Source: Pseudomonas fluorescens (GTDB taxonomy: Bacteria > Pseudomonadota > Gammaproteobacteria > Pseudomonadales > Pseudomonadaceae). From it: DNA of 64,000 nt. The stretch covers positions 664,501 through 728,500 of the forward strand of contig NZ_CP078138.1 in the NCBI RefSeq assembly GCF_019212185.1. The letters run 5' to 3'. Under the pieces are notes generated by a model. The model saw only the letters and a program-made list of their open reading frames with translations, did no database searches and was not told the origin of the DNA. The position numbers were made by a program, and so were the translations under genes. Below are positions 16,671-25,680 of the stretch, piece after piece (position 1 is the first letter of the stretch; the number at the start of each line of letters is the position of its first letter).

Positions 16671-18106
16671 TGCGTTTGTCTGAATTGAAAAACGCCGGGC
16701 GCACACCGTCTCTGCCGTTGAGCCTGGAATTGGCTGATGCGGCGGGTCCTGCTCAGTTGCAACTGCTCAGCCTGCTGCGGGTGCTTCCCGGTCAGCGTTA
16801 TGTCGGCGCGGGCGTTTGGCGCGGTCGTCCGGTGCTGGCCAAACTGTTAGCCGGTGGCAAGGCGGCGCGGCACTTTCAGCGTGAACTGGACGGTGTGCGC
16901 CTGCTCGCAGCGCAGAACCTGACCACGCCCTTGTTGCTCGCCGATGGCTTGAAAGAGGGTGAGGGCGGCTGGTTGCTGTTCGAGCTGCTGGAAGGTGCGC
17001 AAAGCCTGGGCGATGCCTGGAAGCAGGTCGAGACCCTGCCGGTGCTGGCGGATGAGCAGAGCGCAGTGTTGGCCGAAGCGCTAACCGCCGTCGCGCAGAT
17101 GCACAGCAAGGGCCTGTGGCAGTCCGACCTGCACTTGGACAACCTGCTGCGTCATGGCGGCAAACTGTATTTGATCGACGGCGCCGGGATTCATGCCGAA
17201 ACCGCCGGCCAGCCGTTGTCGCGAGATAAGGTCCTGGAAAACCTCGGGGTGTTTTTTGCCCAGTTGCCCAAGTCGCTGGAGCCGTTCACTGAAGAGCTGC
17301 TGGTGTATTACCTGCTGAGCAACGCTGAGCATGCGCTGCCGCTGGAAGCCCTGCAAAAGCAGGTGGATAAGGTGCGCAGTTGGCGCCTGAAAGACTTTCT
17401 AATCAAAGTCGGCCGCGAGTGCTCGCTGTTCAGCGTGCAGCGCACCGCCTTTGTCCTGCGGGCGATTCGTCGCGAAGAGCAGGCGGCCATGCTACCCGTG
17501 CTGGAACAGGCCGATGCCCTGCTGGACCAAGGTCATCTGTACAAAACCGGTGGTGCGGCGAGTGTTGGCAAGGTCGAGGTGGCGGGGCGCACGCTGGTGG
17601 TCAAGCGCTACAACATCAAGGGCTTCGCCCATTGGCTCAAGCGCTTCTGGCGCCCGAGTCGCGCCTGGCATTCGTGGCGCGAAGGCAATCGCCTGACCTT
17701 CCTCGGTATCGCTACGCCCAAGCCGCTGGCATTGCTGGAAAAGCGTTTTTTCTGGCTGCGCAGCCGCGCCTACCTGATCACCGAATACCTGCCGGGGCCG
17801 GACATCATCGAGCGCTTCGCGCCCTACGTTGAGCGGGGCGACGCGCCGGAAGCCGAACTGCAGGCGCTGGACCGACTGTTCGCCGAACTGATCGCCGAGC
17901 GCATCAGCCATGGCGACTTTAAGGGCCACAACCTGTTCTGGGATCAGGATCGCTGGTCGCTGATCGACCTCGACTCGATGTGCCAGCATCGGACCCAAGG
18001 CAGCTTTGCGCCCGCCTACGCACGGGATCGGGCGCGGTTCATGCGCAACTGGGCCGAGGATTCGGCGCTGTACCGAGTGATCGATCAGCGCTTGCCGCGG
18101 TTGTAG
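16670..18106 (+). CDS. Tandem LPS kinase-fold protein (two kinase domains in one chain)
   Basis: 478 residues, matching the size of P. aeruginosa PA5006. Two kinase folds follow one another. Domain 1 (about 45-175) has VLAKLL (K58), the loop QSDLHLDNLL (D153, N158) and YLIDG (D170). Domain 2 (about 295-440) has LVVKRYN (K312), SHGDFKGHNLFW (D416, N421) and LIDLDSM (D433). Both halves keep the residues needed for phosphotransfer. Likely role: phosphorylation of inner-core heptose together with WaaP. It starts at the ATG overlapping the preceding stop; an in-frame extension upstream overlaps the previous gene and is not used. Confidence 0.85.
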   Translation: MRLSELKNAGRTPSLPLSLELADAAGPAQLQLLSLLRVLPGQRYVGAGVWRGRPVLAKLLAGGKAARHFQRELDGVRLLAAQNLTTPLLLADGLKEGEGGWLLFELLEGAQSLGDAWKQVETLPVLADEQSAVLAEALTAVAQMHSKGLWQSDLHLDNLLRHGGKLYLIDGAGIHAETAGQPLSRDKVLENLGVFFAQLPKSLEPFTEELLVYYLLSNAEHALPLEALQKQVDKVRSWRLKDFLIKVGRECSLFSVQRTAFVLRAIRREEQAAMLPVLEQADALLDQGHLYKTGGAASVGKVEVAGRTLVVKRYNIKGFAHWLKRFWRPSRAWHSWREGNRLTFLGIATPKPLALLEKRFFWLRSRAYLITEYLPGPDIIERFAPYVERGDAPEAELQALDRLFAELIAERISHGDFKGHNLFWDQDRWSLIDLDSMCQHRTQGSFAPAYARDRARFMRNWAEDSALYRVIDQRLPRL

Positions 18107-18150
18107 GGCTGCGCCAAACAACCGCTGGGTCATTCTCGTCATCTTTACGC

Positions 18151-18156
18151 TATAAT
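18151..18156 (+). promoter_or_regulatory. Possible internal promoter (-10 TATAAT) before the carbamoyltransferase
   Basis: A perfect TATAAT lies 93 bases before the carbamoyltransferase start, in a 142-base gap that is unusual for this otherwise overlapping operon. The -35 region (GGTCAT at 17 bases) is weak. A hairpin with arms CAGGCGCC/GGCGCCTG (18204-18221) follows in the leader. Confidence 0.5.
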
Positions 18157-18248
18157 CTCGCCCTTTAGCTGTTTCTCGCCCTGGTGCGGAGACACACAAT
18201 TTCCAGGCGCCCCGGCGCCTGCATGCAGACTAAAGAGGCTAGACCCCT

Positions 18249-20006
18249 GTGGCATTGACGATTCTTGGCCTGTCCGGCGCCCTTAGCCATGATCCTTCCG
18301 CAGCGCTGTACATCGACGGCAAGCTGGTCGCGGCTGCTGAAGAAGAGCGCTTCGTACGCGATAAACATGCAAAGAACCGCATGCCTTACGAGTCGGCGAA
18401 GTTCTGCCTGGAACAGGCCGGTATCAAGCCGTCCGACGTTGACGTGGTCGCGATCCCGTTCGCTCCGATCAGTATCTTCGGCAAAGCCCGCTGGCAGTAC
18501 GCCAAGCGTTACTGGTATGCCCCGGATCGCGCCCTCGATGCGATCCTGATGGGCAACCGTCGCTACAAGCGCTACCGCAACAAGATCGTCTGGTGCCTGG
18601 AACAACTGGGTTTTGATCCGAAGAAGATCAAGATCGAGCCAGTCGAACACCACCTGGCCCACGCTTCCAGCGCCTACCACTGCTCCGGTTTCAAAGAGAA
18701 GACCGCGATCCTCGGTATCGACGGCAAGGGCGAGTACGCCACGACCTTCTTCGGCTACGGCGAAAACGGCAAGATCCACAAGATCAAGGAATTCTTCGAT
18801 CCGGACTCCCTCGGCGGCCTATACGGCGCGATCACCGAGTTCCTCGGTTTCGACATGCTCGACGGTGAGTTCAAGGTCATGGGCATGGCGCCGTATGGCG
18901 ATGCCAGCAAATACGATTTCTCGCGCCTGGCTTCGTTCGAAAATGGCGAGTTGGTGATCAACACCGACTATGCCAACGTCATCGGCCTGCGCCGCTACAA
19001 AGAGAAGGGCAAGGGTTACTACTTCTCGCCGAAGCTGATCGAGTGGCTGGGTCCAAAGCGTGAAGGCGATATCGCCGACGAGCCTTACATCCACTACGCC
19101 GCCAGCATTCAAGCGCTGTTCGAAAAGATTGCGCTGCAGATGATCGACCACTACCTGGGCGACGTGCTCAAGGAAACCGGCAAGCTGGCGTATGCCGGTG
19201 GCTGTGCGTTGAACGTCAAGCTGAACCAGAAAATCATCGCCCGCGATGACGTCAAGGAACTGTTCGTCCAGCCGGCATCCGGCGACGCCGGTACTGCTGT
19301 TGGCGCCGCTGCCTATGTGTCCAACGCCCGTGGCGTGCCGGTCGAGAAGATGGAACACGTCTACCTCGGCCCGTCGTACAGCAACGAAGACGTGATCGCC
19401 GCGTGCGCCCGTCACGAGAACAAGCCGACGTGGCGCAAGCTCGACAACATGCCGGAGCAGATCGCCAAAATCATGGTCGATGGCAACCCGGTGGCCTGGT
19501 TCCAGGGACGCATGGAGTTCGGTCCCCGTGCACTGGGTGGTCGCTCGATCATCGGTTGCCCGAGCGTGGCCGGCGTGGCTGATCGGATCAACCACCAGAT
19601 CAAGTTCCGCGAGCGCTGGAGGCCTTTCTGCCCGTCGATGCTCGACACCGTAGCGCCACAGATGATCAAGATCGATCACCCGGCGCCGTTCATGACCTTC
19701 ACCTTCGAAGTGGCTGAAGAGTGGAAGACCCGTGTTCCGGAAGTGGTCCACGAAGACGGTACGTCCCGTGCCCAGGTGCTCAAGCGCGAATACAACCCGC
19801 GCTACTACGACATGATGAAAGCCCTGGAAGTGCTTACGGGTAACGGCGTGTCGCTGAACACCTCGCTGAACCGTCGTGGCGAACCGATGATCTGCTCGCC
19901 GACGGACGCGCTGAACATGTTCTTCGGTTCCGATCTACAGTACTTGATCATGGAAGACATTCTGGTGGTCAAAGACGGCGCAGACGCTTATGACTCGCTC
20001 GGCTGA
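18249..20006 (+). CDS. NodU-family carbamoyltransferase (LPS core heptose O-carbamoylation)
   Basis: 585 residues. N-terminal TsaD-like domain with the HHLAHASSAY motif, and a C-terminal carbamoyltransferase part with GRMEFGPRALGGRSI. The family transfers the carbamoyl group of carbamoyl phosphate to a hydroxyl; in this operon the likely acceptor is heptose II of the LPS core, which carries 7-O-carbamoyl in Pseudomonas. It corresponds to PA5005. The start is GTG at 18249 with AAGAGG somewhat upstream (18232-18237). The next gene begins inside its last codons. Confidence 0.9.
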   Translation: MALTILGLSGALSHDPSAALYIDGKLVAAAEEERFVRDKHAKNRMPYESAKFCLEQAGIKPSDVDVVAIPFAPISIFGKARWQYAKRYWYAPDRALDAILMGNRRYKRYRNKIVWCLEQLGFDPKKIKIEPVEHHLAHASSAYHCSGFKEKTAILGIDGKGEYATTFFGYGENGKIHKIKEFFDPDSLGGLYGAITEFLGFDMLDGEFKVMGMAPYGDASKYDFSRLASFENGELVINTDYANVIGLRRYKEKGKGYYFSPKLIEWLGPKREGDIADEPYIHYAASIQALFEKIALQMIDHYLGDVLKETGKLAYAGGCALNVKLNQKIIARDDVKELFVQPASGDAGTAVGAAAYVSNARGVPVEKMEHVYLGPSYSNEDVIAACARHENKPTWRKLDNMPEQIAKIMVDGNPVAWFQGRMEFGPRALGGRSIIGCPSVAGVADRINHQIKFRERWRPFCPSMLDTVAPQMIKIDHPAPFMTFTFEVAEEWKTRVPEVVHEDGTSRAQVLKREYNPRYYDMMKALEVLTGNGVSLNTSLNRRGEPMICSPTDALNMFFGSDLQYLIMEDILVVKDGADAYDSLG

Positions 20007-21120
20007 GCGTCATGTGCTGCAGTTCTGCCACGGCTATGACGGGCCGTTCCTGGACTGCGCCCGACAGTACGCCAGCCTGTTCGCAGGCTCCGGCTATCGC
20101 GTGACCACGGTGTTTCTCACCGGGGTTGCCGATACCGACGTCGCCGCCGGTTGTGCGTCTGATGAAGTACTGTTCATGGAATACAGCTCCAAGGCCATTC
20201 GTGGCCTGAAGCTGGGGGCGATTGCCGATCTGCGCAAGATCGCCCAATCGCGCCAGTTCAGTTTCTGTATCGCCCACCGCTTCAAGCCGATCTACATCGC
20301 CTTGCTCGGTACGGCGTTGCCGGTTATTGGCGTGCATCACGCCTTTGGTGACTACCAGCGCCGCTCGCGCAAGCTGTTCGCGCAGATTTTCCGCAAGCGC
20401 CTGAGCCTGCTCGGGGTCTCCGATGCGGTGCGTGATGACATGCGCCGCTGCCTGCCGAAGTGGCCGGCGGCACGCATTCAAACCCTCTACAACCGCATCG
20501 ATGTCGAGGCGCTGCGAGCCAGTCAGGTGTCCTTTGCCGAGGCGCGGGACGCCTTGGGTCTGTCGCCGGATGCCTGGGTGGTTGGTAACGTGGGTCGCCT
20601 GCACCCAGACAAGGACCAGGCGACCCTGCTCCACGGTTTCGCCCAGGCCTTGCCACGTTTGCCTGCCAACAGTCAGTTGGCGATCCTTGGCACTGGTCGC
20701 CTGGAGCAGGACCTCAAGGAACTGGCCCGCGAACTGGGTATCGGTGATCGCGTGCTGTTCCTCGGCCAGGTCCCCGAAGCCCGTCGCTACTTCCGTGCCT
20801 TCGATGTATTTGCCTTGAGTTCCGATCATGAACCTTTCGGCATGGTGCTACTCGAAGCCATGGCGGCGGGTGTGCCGCTGCTGGCCACGGCCTGTGGCGG
20901 GGCGAAGGAAGTGGTCGAAGGCGTGGGCATTCTCTTTCCGCTGGGCGATGCCGAGCACCTGGCCCAGGGCCTGCAACACCTGGCGGCCATGGATCAGCAT
21001 CAGCGCCAGGTGTGCGCCGAGCTGATGCTTGAACGCCTGCACAAGCACTTTTCCGATCGCGCGGTAGGCGATGCATTCTGGCGTTTGCCGGCGGTCATTG
21101 ATCTGACGACGAGGGCTTGA
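19990..21120 (+). CDS. GT4 glycosyltransferase of the LPS core (PA5004/WapH-like)
   Basis: 376 residues. GT-B fold with N-terminal acceptor part (HVLQFCHGYDGPFLDCARQY) and C-terminal GT4 part: VGNVGRLHPDKDQ, then SSDHEPFGMVLLEAMAAG, the acidic E-x7-E donor motif. It corresponds by position to PA5004 (wapH), a core glycosyltransferase; the sugar cannot be read from the sequence. The ATG at 19990 overlaps the previous gene by 17 bases; a GTG eleven codons on is an alternative. The stop overlaps the next ATG. Confidence 0.88.
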   Translation: MTRSAERHVLQFCHGYDGPFLDCARQYASLFAGSGYRVTTVFLTGVADTDVAAGCASDEVLFMEYSSKAIRGLKLGAIADLRKIAQSRQFSFCIAHRFKPIYIALLGTALPVIGVHHAFGDYQRRSRKLFAQIFRKRLSLLGVSDAVRDDMRRCLPKWPAARIQTLYNRIDVEALRASQVSFAEARDALGLSPDAWVVGNVGRLHPDKDQATLLHGFAQALPRLPANSQLAILGTGRLEQDLKELARELGIGDRVLFLGQVPEARRYFRAFDVFALSSDHEPFGMVLLEAMAAGVPLLATACGGAKEVVEGVGILFPLGDAEHLAQGLQHLAAMDQHQRQVCAELMLERLHKHFSDRAVGDAFWRLPAVIDLTTRA

Positions 21121-22016
21121 TGCTCAACCGATTCCAAGGCTGGCGCGAACGCGGCTGGTCCGTTGTCGACGCGTCGACCTATGCCGATGCCTGGCAGCGA
21201 TGGGGCGGCAGCGTGGCCACTCACCCACTGGTGGTCGAACGCCTGGCCCAACTGGCCGGCATCCCGGTGCGCTACCTGGCCTGGGAACGGTCGGGAGAGC
21301 TGAAGGCAGCTATTCCGACCTGGGGCCGCGACCTGGCCCTGTCCAAGGACGTGCTCAAGCGCCACGGCAAGAAAGGCTTGTTCGACCTCGGCAACGCCGA
21401 ACTGATCCTGCCAGCCGCTGCTGATGCCCAGGCTCCATTGCGCCACCGCGCACGTTATCTCTCGGCGCTCAACGAAGGGCGCCTGGTCGGCCTCAAGCTG
21501 CAAGCCGAGCAGTTGGCCATGGCGCGCACCCCGGAAGAGCTGTCAAAGAAGTTTCGCTATAACCAGCGCCGCGAACTGCGTTTGCTGGAAGAGGCGGGTG
21601 GTGTGGTGCGTCCGGTCAGCGACTTCAGCAGTCAGGAACTGGCAGCGATCTACTGCGATCTGTTCCAGCGTCGCTGGGGCTTCCCGGCCACTGGTGCGGC
21701 GCGCATGGGCGAAGTGCTGGAGTTGCTGCGCGAACTGTTGATCGGCTCGGTGATCTTCCTTAACGACGCGCCGATCGCGATCCAACTGGTGTACCGGGTC
21801 GAGGCGCCGCAGTGGATCAGCGTTGAATACATCAACGGCGGCGTCGATCCTGAAACCCGCGAGTTCAGTCCTGGCAGCGTGCTGAGTTTCCTCAACACGC
21901 AAAGTGCCTGGGAGCAGGCGCGGGCGCTCGACAAGCCACTGCGCTTCTCGTTTGGCCGCGCCGATCGTGAGTACAAGGACCGTTGGTGCAATCCTGTGCC
22001 GGTCTTCACCGTATGA
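21120..22016 (+). CDS. Mig-14-like GNAT-fold protein (antimicrobial peptide resistance family)
   Basis: 298 residues. It resembles Mig-14 of Salmonella and its Pseudomonas homologue PA5003, which are linked to polymyxin/antimicrobial peptide resistance; the fold is of the FemAB/GNAT acyltransferase kind. Visible features: a basic patch KFRYNQRRELRLLEEAGG (about 142-160) and the C-terminal LRFSFGRADREYKDRWCN typical of GNAT-like Mig-14 proteins. Biochemical activity is not established. Start and stop overlap neighbouring genes (ATGA at both ends), so it belongs to the operon. Confidence 0.85.
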   Translation: MLNRFQGWRERGWSVVDASTYADAWQRWGGSVATHPLVVERLAQLAGIPVRYLAWERSGELKAAIPTWGRDLALSKDVLKRHGKKGLFDLGNAELILPAAADAQAPLRHRARYLSALNEGRLVGLKLQAEQLAMARTPEELSKKFRYNQRRELRLLEEAGGVVRPVSDFSSQELAAIYCDLFQRRWGFPATGAARMGEVLELLRELLIGSVIFLNDAPIAIQLVYRVEAPQWISVEYINGGVDPETREFSPGSVLSFLNTQSAWEQARALDKPLRFSFGRADREYKDRWCNPVPVFTV

Positions 22017-23428
22017 GTGCGCCCATGAGTCGCAAACAGCAATTGCTCAAGCGGCATCGCCGCAATAAACGAATCGGCCTGCTGATCGCCCTCGCGCTGT
22101 TGATCAGCCTGGGCGTGCTGGTGGCATGGTGGCTGCCGCTGATAGTGGCAGTCTTGGCTTGGGTGGCCCACGAGGCCTGGTTCGCCGACCACCTGTTCTA
22201 CTCCCCGCGCGACGATTACCAGTGCAGTTTTCCGCCTTACACGCCGCAGCCGAAGATCCGCCTCGACGGTGAGCGTTTGCTGCTTGACGACGGTGTGATG
22301 CTGGCCGACGACACCACGCTGATCCTCGCGTTGCGGGTGAAAAGCGGCTGGTTGGGGCGCTTTCTCGATCCGGCAGTCGAGCTGTTGGGCGGTGATAACC
22401 CGGATCGACAAGTCTTCGAGCGTGGCGTCAACGGTTTGCGCTACCTCAACCTCAGCGGTCAGGCGCAGGCGCTTTCGGCGGGTCAGTTGCGCGTGCGCGG
22501 ACGTCATTGCCAGGTGCACGGCGAACCTTTGCTGTGGTCAGTCGAACAGCCGGACTACCGGCGCCAGCGGGTGATGGTGATCGCGCCGCACGCCGATGAT
22601 GCCGAGCTGGCGGCGTACGGGCTGTACAGCCAGGCCGATGAAACCTGGATTGTCACCCTGACCGCCGGTGAAATCGAAGCCGAGCACTATCAGCAGATGG
22701 GCTTGAGCAGCGTCGAGGCCTCGCGACTCAAGGGGCGTTTGCGTGCCTGGGACAGCATTGCCGTGCCGCGCTGGGCCGGGGTGCCGGCGGCACACTGCGT
22801 GCAGTTGGGCTATTTCTGCCTGCAGTTGCCCGCCATGCAAGCTGCGCCGAACCAGCCAATGCCTTCGCGCGAAGCCGGGCTCGATGACATCCGCGGGTTC
22901 CGTCAGCTCAATCCGTTCGCCTTGCCGGGCGATCAGGATGGTCGGCCGACCTGGAACAACCTGCTGGCCGACCTGCGTGAAGTGCTGCTCAAGGCGCGAC
23001 CGCAGGTGATCGTCCTGCCGCACCCTTCGCTTGATCCGCACCCCGACCACATCTGCGCCCAGCAAGCGGTGCTGGAGGCGTTGAAGGGTCTCGAATGGCA
23101 GCCCACGACATTGCTCGGCTACGCTAATCACTTGCATGACAATGATCGCTGGCCAATGGGCGATTCCGGGGCTGGCATTGCCTTGCCGCCGGTCTTTGAT
23201 CCGGCGCAAGTGTTGCAGCCGTACTGTCTGGCATTGTCACCGCAGCAGCAAATCGACAAGGCCATGGCCTTGGGCATGATGCATGACCTGCAGCCCCGCG
23301 CGCCGTTCAAGCGGCGTCTGCGTCGGTGCTTGCAACGCTGGTTGGCAGGGCGGCGCGGTTCGCCTTATGGGGAGAATGAATTCTTCCGCAAGGCCGTGCG
23401 CCGTCATGAGTTGTTCTGGCGTTTGTAA
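22013..23428 (+). CDS. PIG-L family deacetylase, membrane-anchored
   Basis: 471 residues from the ATG at 22013 that overlaps the previous stop. A basic N-terminus is followed by one or two hydrophobic segments (about 20-52). The PIG-L zinc motif appears as APHADDAEL (191-199), and PHPSLDPHPDH supplies later ligands. This family removes N-acetyl groups from sugars such as GlcNAc; here a core or O-antigen amino sugar is the likely substrate. It corresponds to PA5002. The region between residues 60 and 185 has no family I recognise. The upstream in-frame extension inside the mig-14-like gene is unlikely. Confidence 0.85.
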   Translation: MSAPMSRKQQLLKRHRRNKRIGLLIALALLISLGVLVAWWLPLIVAVLAWVAHEAWFADHLFYSPRDDYQCSFPPYTPQPKIRLDGERLLLDDGVMLADDTTLILALRVKSGWLGRFLDPAVELLGGDNPDRQVFERGVNGLRYLNLSGQAQALSAGQLRVRGRHCQVHGEPLLWSVEQPDYRRQRVMVIAPHADDAELAAYGLYSQADETWIVTLTAGEIEAEHYQQMGLSSVEASRLKGRLRAWDSIAVPRWAGVPAAHCVQLGYFCLQLPAMQAAPNQPMPSREAGLDDIRGFRQLNPFALPGDQDGRPTWNNLLADLREVLLKARPQVIVLPHPSLDPHPDHICAQQAVLEALKGLEWQPTTLLGYANHLHDNDRWPMGDSGAGIALPPVFDPAQVLQPYCLALSPQQQIDKAMALGMMHDLQPRAPFKRRLRRCLQRWLAGRRGSPYGENEFFRKAVRRHELFWRL

Positions 23429-23513
23429 ACATGTATTTCGTGAAATATTTCTGCCGCTACTCTGGGTTAATCTCTGCACTTTTTTGGGGCTGCCGGGCCT
23501 CGCAAGGAACACG

Positions 23514-24470
23514 ATGAAGGTTTTATTTCTGGTGCAGAAAGAACAGCGGGCGATCCTCGACCGTCTGTATGAGGGCGTGGCCGCGCATTGCGACTGTGAC
23601 CTGCGCTGGCTCAGCAGTGACGAGCAGCGCAACCTGCGCGGCTATTTCCGTCGTGAAGTCGATGTATCGCGCTATGACCGGATCATTTTTTTCCTGCGCT
23701 TCAAGCAGGAGATTCGCCAAGCCAGTTTCATTCGCACCCTCCCCAATCTGGTGATCCTCGAGCACGACGCCTATCAGAACTACATCCCGTGCAAGTACAC
23801 CGGCAAGTTCAGCGCGCACTATCGCCGGCTGCCGTGGGCGCGAGTGATCAGTTCGGGTTTTGTGGTTGCCGAGCGCTTGCGTGAAGAGGGTTTCGACGCG
23901 GTGTTCGTGCCCAAGGGCTACGACCAGGCCCTGTTGCAGGATCAGGGGCGTGAGCGCGATATCGAACTGGCCTTTGTCGGCAGCACCAACAGCGTCGCCT
24001 ACAGTGGGCGCAAGGCGTTGCTCGACGAACTGGCGAGTGTTGAACCATTGGTGGTGACCCGTACCAAGTCGGGTGACGAATACCGCGATACCCTCAACCG
24101 CATCCGTTTTTTCGTCAGTGCCGACGTCGGCATGGGCGAATTCATGATCAAGAACTTCGAAGCCATGGCCTGCGGCTGCGTGTTGTTTGCCTTCGATCAG
24201 GGCGAGGCGGAGAGTCGCGCGCTGGGGCTGCAGGACATGCACAACATCGTGTTCTATCGCGACATTGCGCAATTGCAGGAAAAACTGGCGCAATTGCGCG
24301 CTAATCCCGAATTGGCGGCAAGCATCGCCCGCAATGGTCGGGATCTGGCCGTAAACCACTTCAGTTTTGCCCGTGTCGGCGAGCGCATCGTCGAAGAGCT
24401 CAAGCCGCCGTTGCGGCCGCGTGCAGACCTGAGTCTGATTGAGCGGTTGCGCTTGAAATTCGGCATTTGA
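23514..24470 (+). CDS. ssg: Cell-surface sugar glycosyltransferase (PA5001/Ssg-like)
   Basis: 318 residues from the ATG at 23514 with AAGGA eight bases before. The protein has a C-terminal glycosyl-transferase-1-like domain (GEFMIKNFEAMACGCVLFAF) of the type found in PA5001, called Ssg in P. alkylphenolica, which affects O-antigen and colony surface. The N-terminal part (MKVLFLVQKEQRAILDRLYE) is the acceptor half. There are 85 bases between the PIG-L stop and this start, the second gap in the operon; no convincing promoter hexamers were found there. Confidence 0.85.
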   Translation: MKVLFLVQKEQRAILDRLYEGVAAHCDCDLRWLSSDEQRNLRGYFRREVDVSRYDRIIFFLRFKQEIRQASFIRTLPNLVILEHDAYQNYIPCKYTGKFSAHYRRLPWARVISSGFVVAERLREEGFDAVFVPKGYDQALLQDQGRERDIELAFVGSTNSVAYSGRKALLDELASVEPLVVTRTKSGDEYRDTLNRIRFFVSADVGMGEFMIKNFEAMACGCVLFAFDQGEAESRALGLQDMHNIVFYRDIAQLQEKLAQLRANPELAASIARNGRDLAVNHFSFARVGERIVEELKPPLRPRADLSLIERLRLKFGI

Positions 24471-24579
24471 CCAAGCGTTCAAGGCATTTGAACGTATTGG
24501 CAACTATAACTGGCAAGGATCTGGCACTGTTGAGGTTCAGCAGTGCCGAAAGCCGATGTGTACAAGGGCGTCTCGCTCA

Positions 24580-25680
24580 ATGAGTATCCTCAATGTCATG
24601 TGGTCCGGCGGCTCTGCCTTTGCCTCCATCCACAAGGTTCATCGGCAGTTGCTTGACCAGGTGGAGCCGTCCACCGCGATCAATACCTGGCTGCTGTGCG
24701 GCGATGCGCAAGGTTGTGCCGCCGCCTTCGGCGAGACCCGTGAGTGGCGCCTGTCTTCCAGCCGGCTCAAGGGTAAGCACCTGTGGAAATTTCTGGTGCC
24801 GAGCATGCAGGCCCGCTTCTACCAGGCCCTCAAAGGCAGTGATGTGCAGGTGGTCTTGCTCGACGGCCTGGGCACGGCGCGGGCGCTGTTGCCCGCTTTG
24901 GGAAAAATCCCGCACCTGCGTGCCGTGGTGATGTTCCATGGGGAAACCCGCATTCGCCCGGCCGATCTTACGCTGCTCGGACAATTTGATCCCTCCCGAC
25001 TGACCCTCGCCGCCGTTTCGCAAACCCTGGCTGATTCGCTGCACCGCGATCTGCGGATGCCTGTGGTGGCAGTGCGCGGCGCGCTTGATCCGGTGGATTT
25101 CCGTTCGCGACTGTTGACACGCGAACAGGCAAGAAGCCGCCTTGCGTTGCCAGCCGGAGCGCCGGTAGTGGGGGCGGTGGGGCGCCTGGTCGACAACAAG
25201 GGCTTTGGTTGTCTGATCGAAGCCTTTGCCACCGCCCGACAACAGCAGCCGCAACTGCGCTTGGTGATTGTCGGCGAGGGGCGTGCGCGACCCGCGCTGC
25301 AAGCTCGCATCGATCAGCTTGAGCTGGGCGACGCCATCACGCTGCCGGGTCATCTGGATGATGTCGCCACTCTTTACCCGGCGTTCGACTGGGTGGCGAT
25401 CCCCTCGCTTGAAGAAGGGTTGGGGCTGATCCTGCAAGAGGCCGTGCTGGCGGGCGTTCCGGTGCTGACCACGGATCTTGCGGTGTTCCGCGAGCAACTG
25501 GCGGACGCCGGATGGTACGTTCCCGCGCAAGATGAACGTGCCTGGAGTGCGGCGTTGATCAAGGCGTTAAGTGTCGCACCCGGGCAGATCGCGATGGCCC
25601 AGTCCGCGGTACTTTCGGCGCAAAGCGCCTGGCTGGAATTTAGTCAGGCTGCCCGTGAATTATTGTCAGGCCGCCAATAG
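24580..25680 (+). CDS. GT4 glycosyltransferase of the LPS outer core (WapR position)
   Basis: 366 residues from the ATG at 24580; an in-frame ATG at 24556 gives eight more residues, neither with a strong ribosome binding site. GT-B fold with VGAVGRLVDNKG and the donor motif PSLEEGLGLILQEAVLAG. Its place before the kinase and waaL matches PA5000 (WapR, an alpha-1,3-rhamnosyltransferase in P. aeruginosa), but the specificity may differ. The 3' end overlaps by 15 bases the convergent kinase-like gene on the other strand. Confidence 0.85.
   Translation: MSILNVMWSGGSAFASIHKVHRQLLDQVEPSTAINTWLLCGDAQGCAAAFGETREWRLSSSRLKGKHLWKFLVPSMQARFYQALKGSDVQVVLLDGLGTARALLPALGKIPHLRAVVMFHGETRIRPADLTLLGQFDPSRLTLAAVSQTLADSLHRDLRMPVVAVRGALDPVDFRSRLLTREQARSRLALPAGAPVVGAVGRLVDNKGFGCLIEAFATARQQQPQLRLVIVGEGRARPALQARIDQLELGDAITLPGHLDDVATLYPAFDWVAIPSLEEGLGLILQEAVLAGVPVLTTDLAVFREQLADAGWYVPAQDERAWSAALIKALSVAPGQIAMAQSAVLSAQSAWLEFSQAARELLSGRQ

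Noticed and set aside
23283..23513. N-terminal extension of the Ssg-like glycosyltransferase
   Set aside because: The in-frame sequence lies in the PIG-L gene and gap, looks non-homologous, and the ATG at 23514 has a good AAGGA site.
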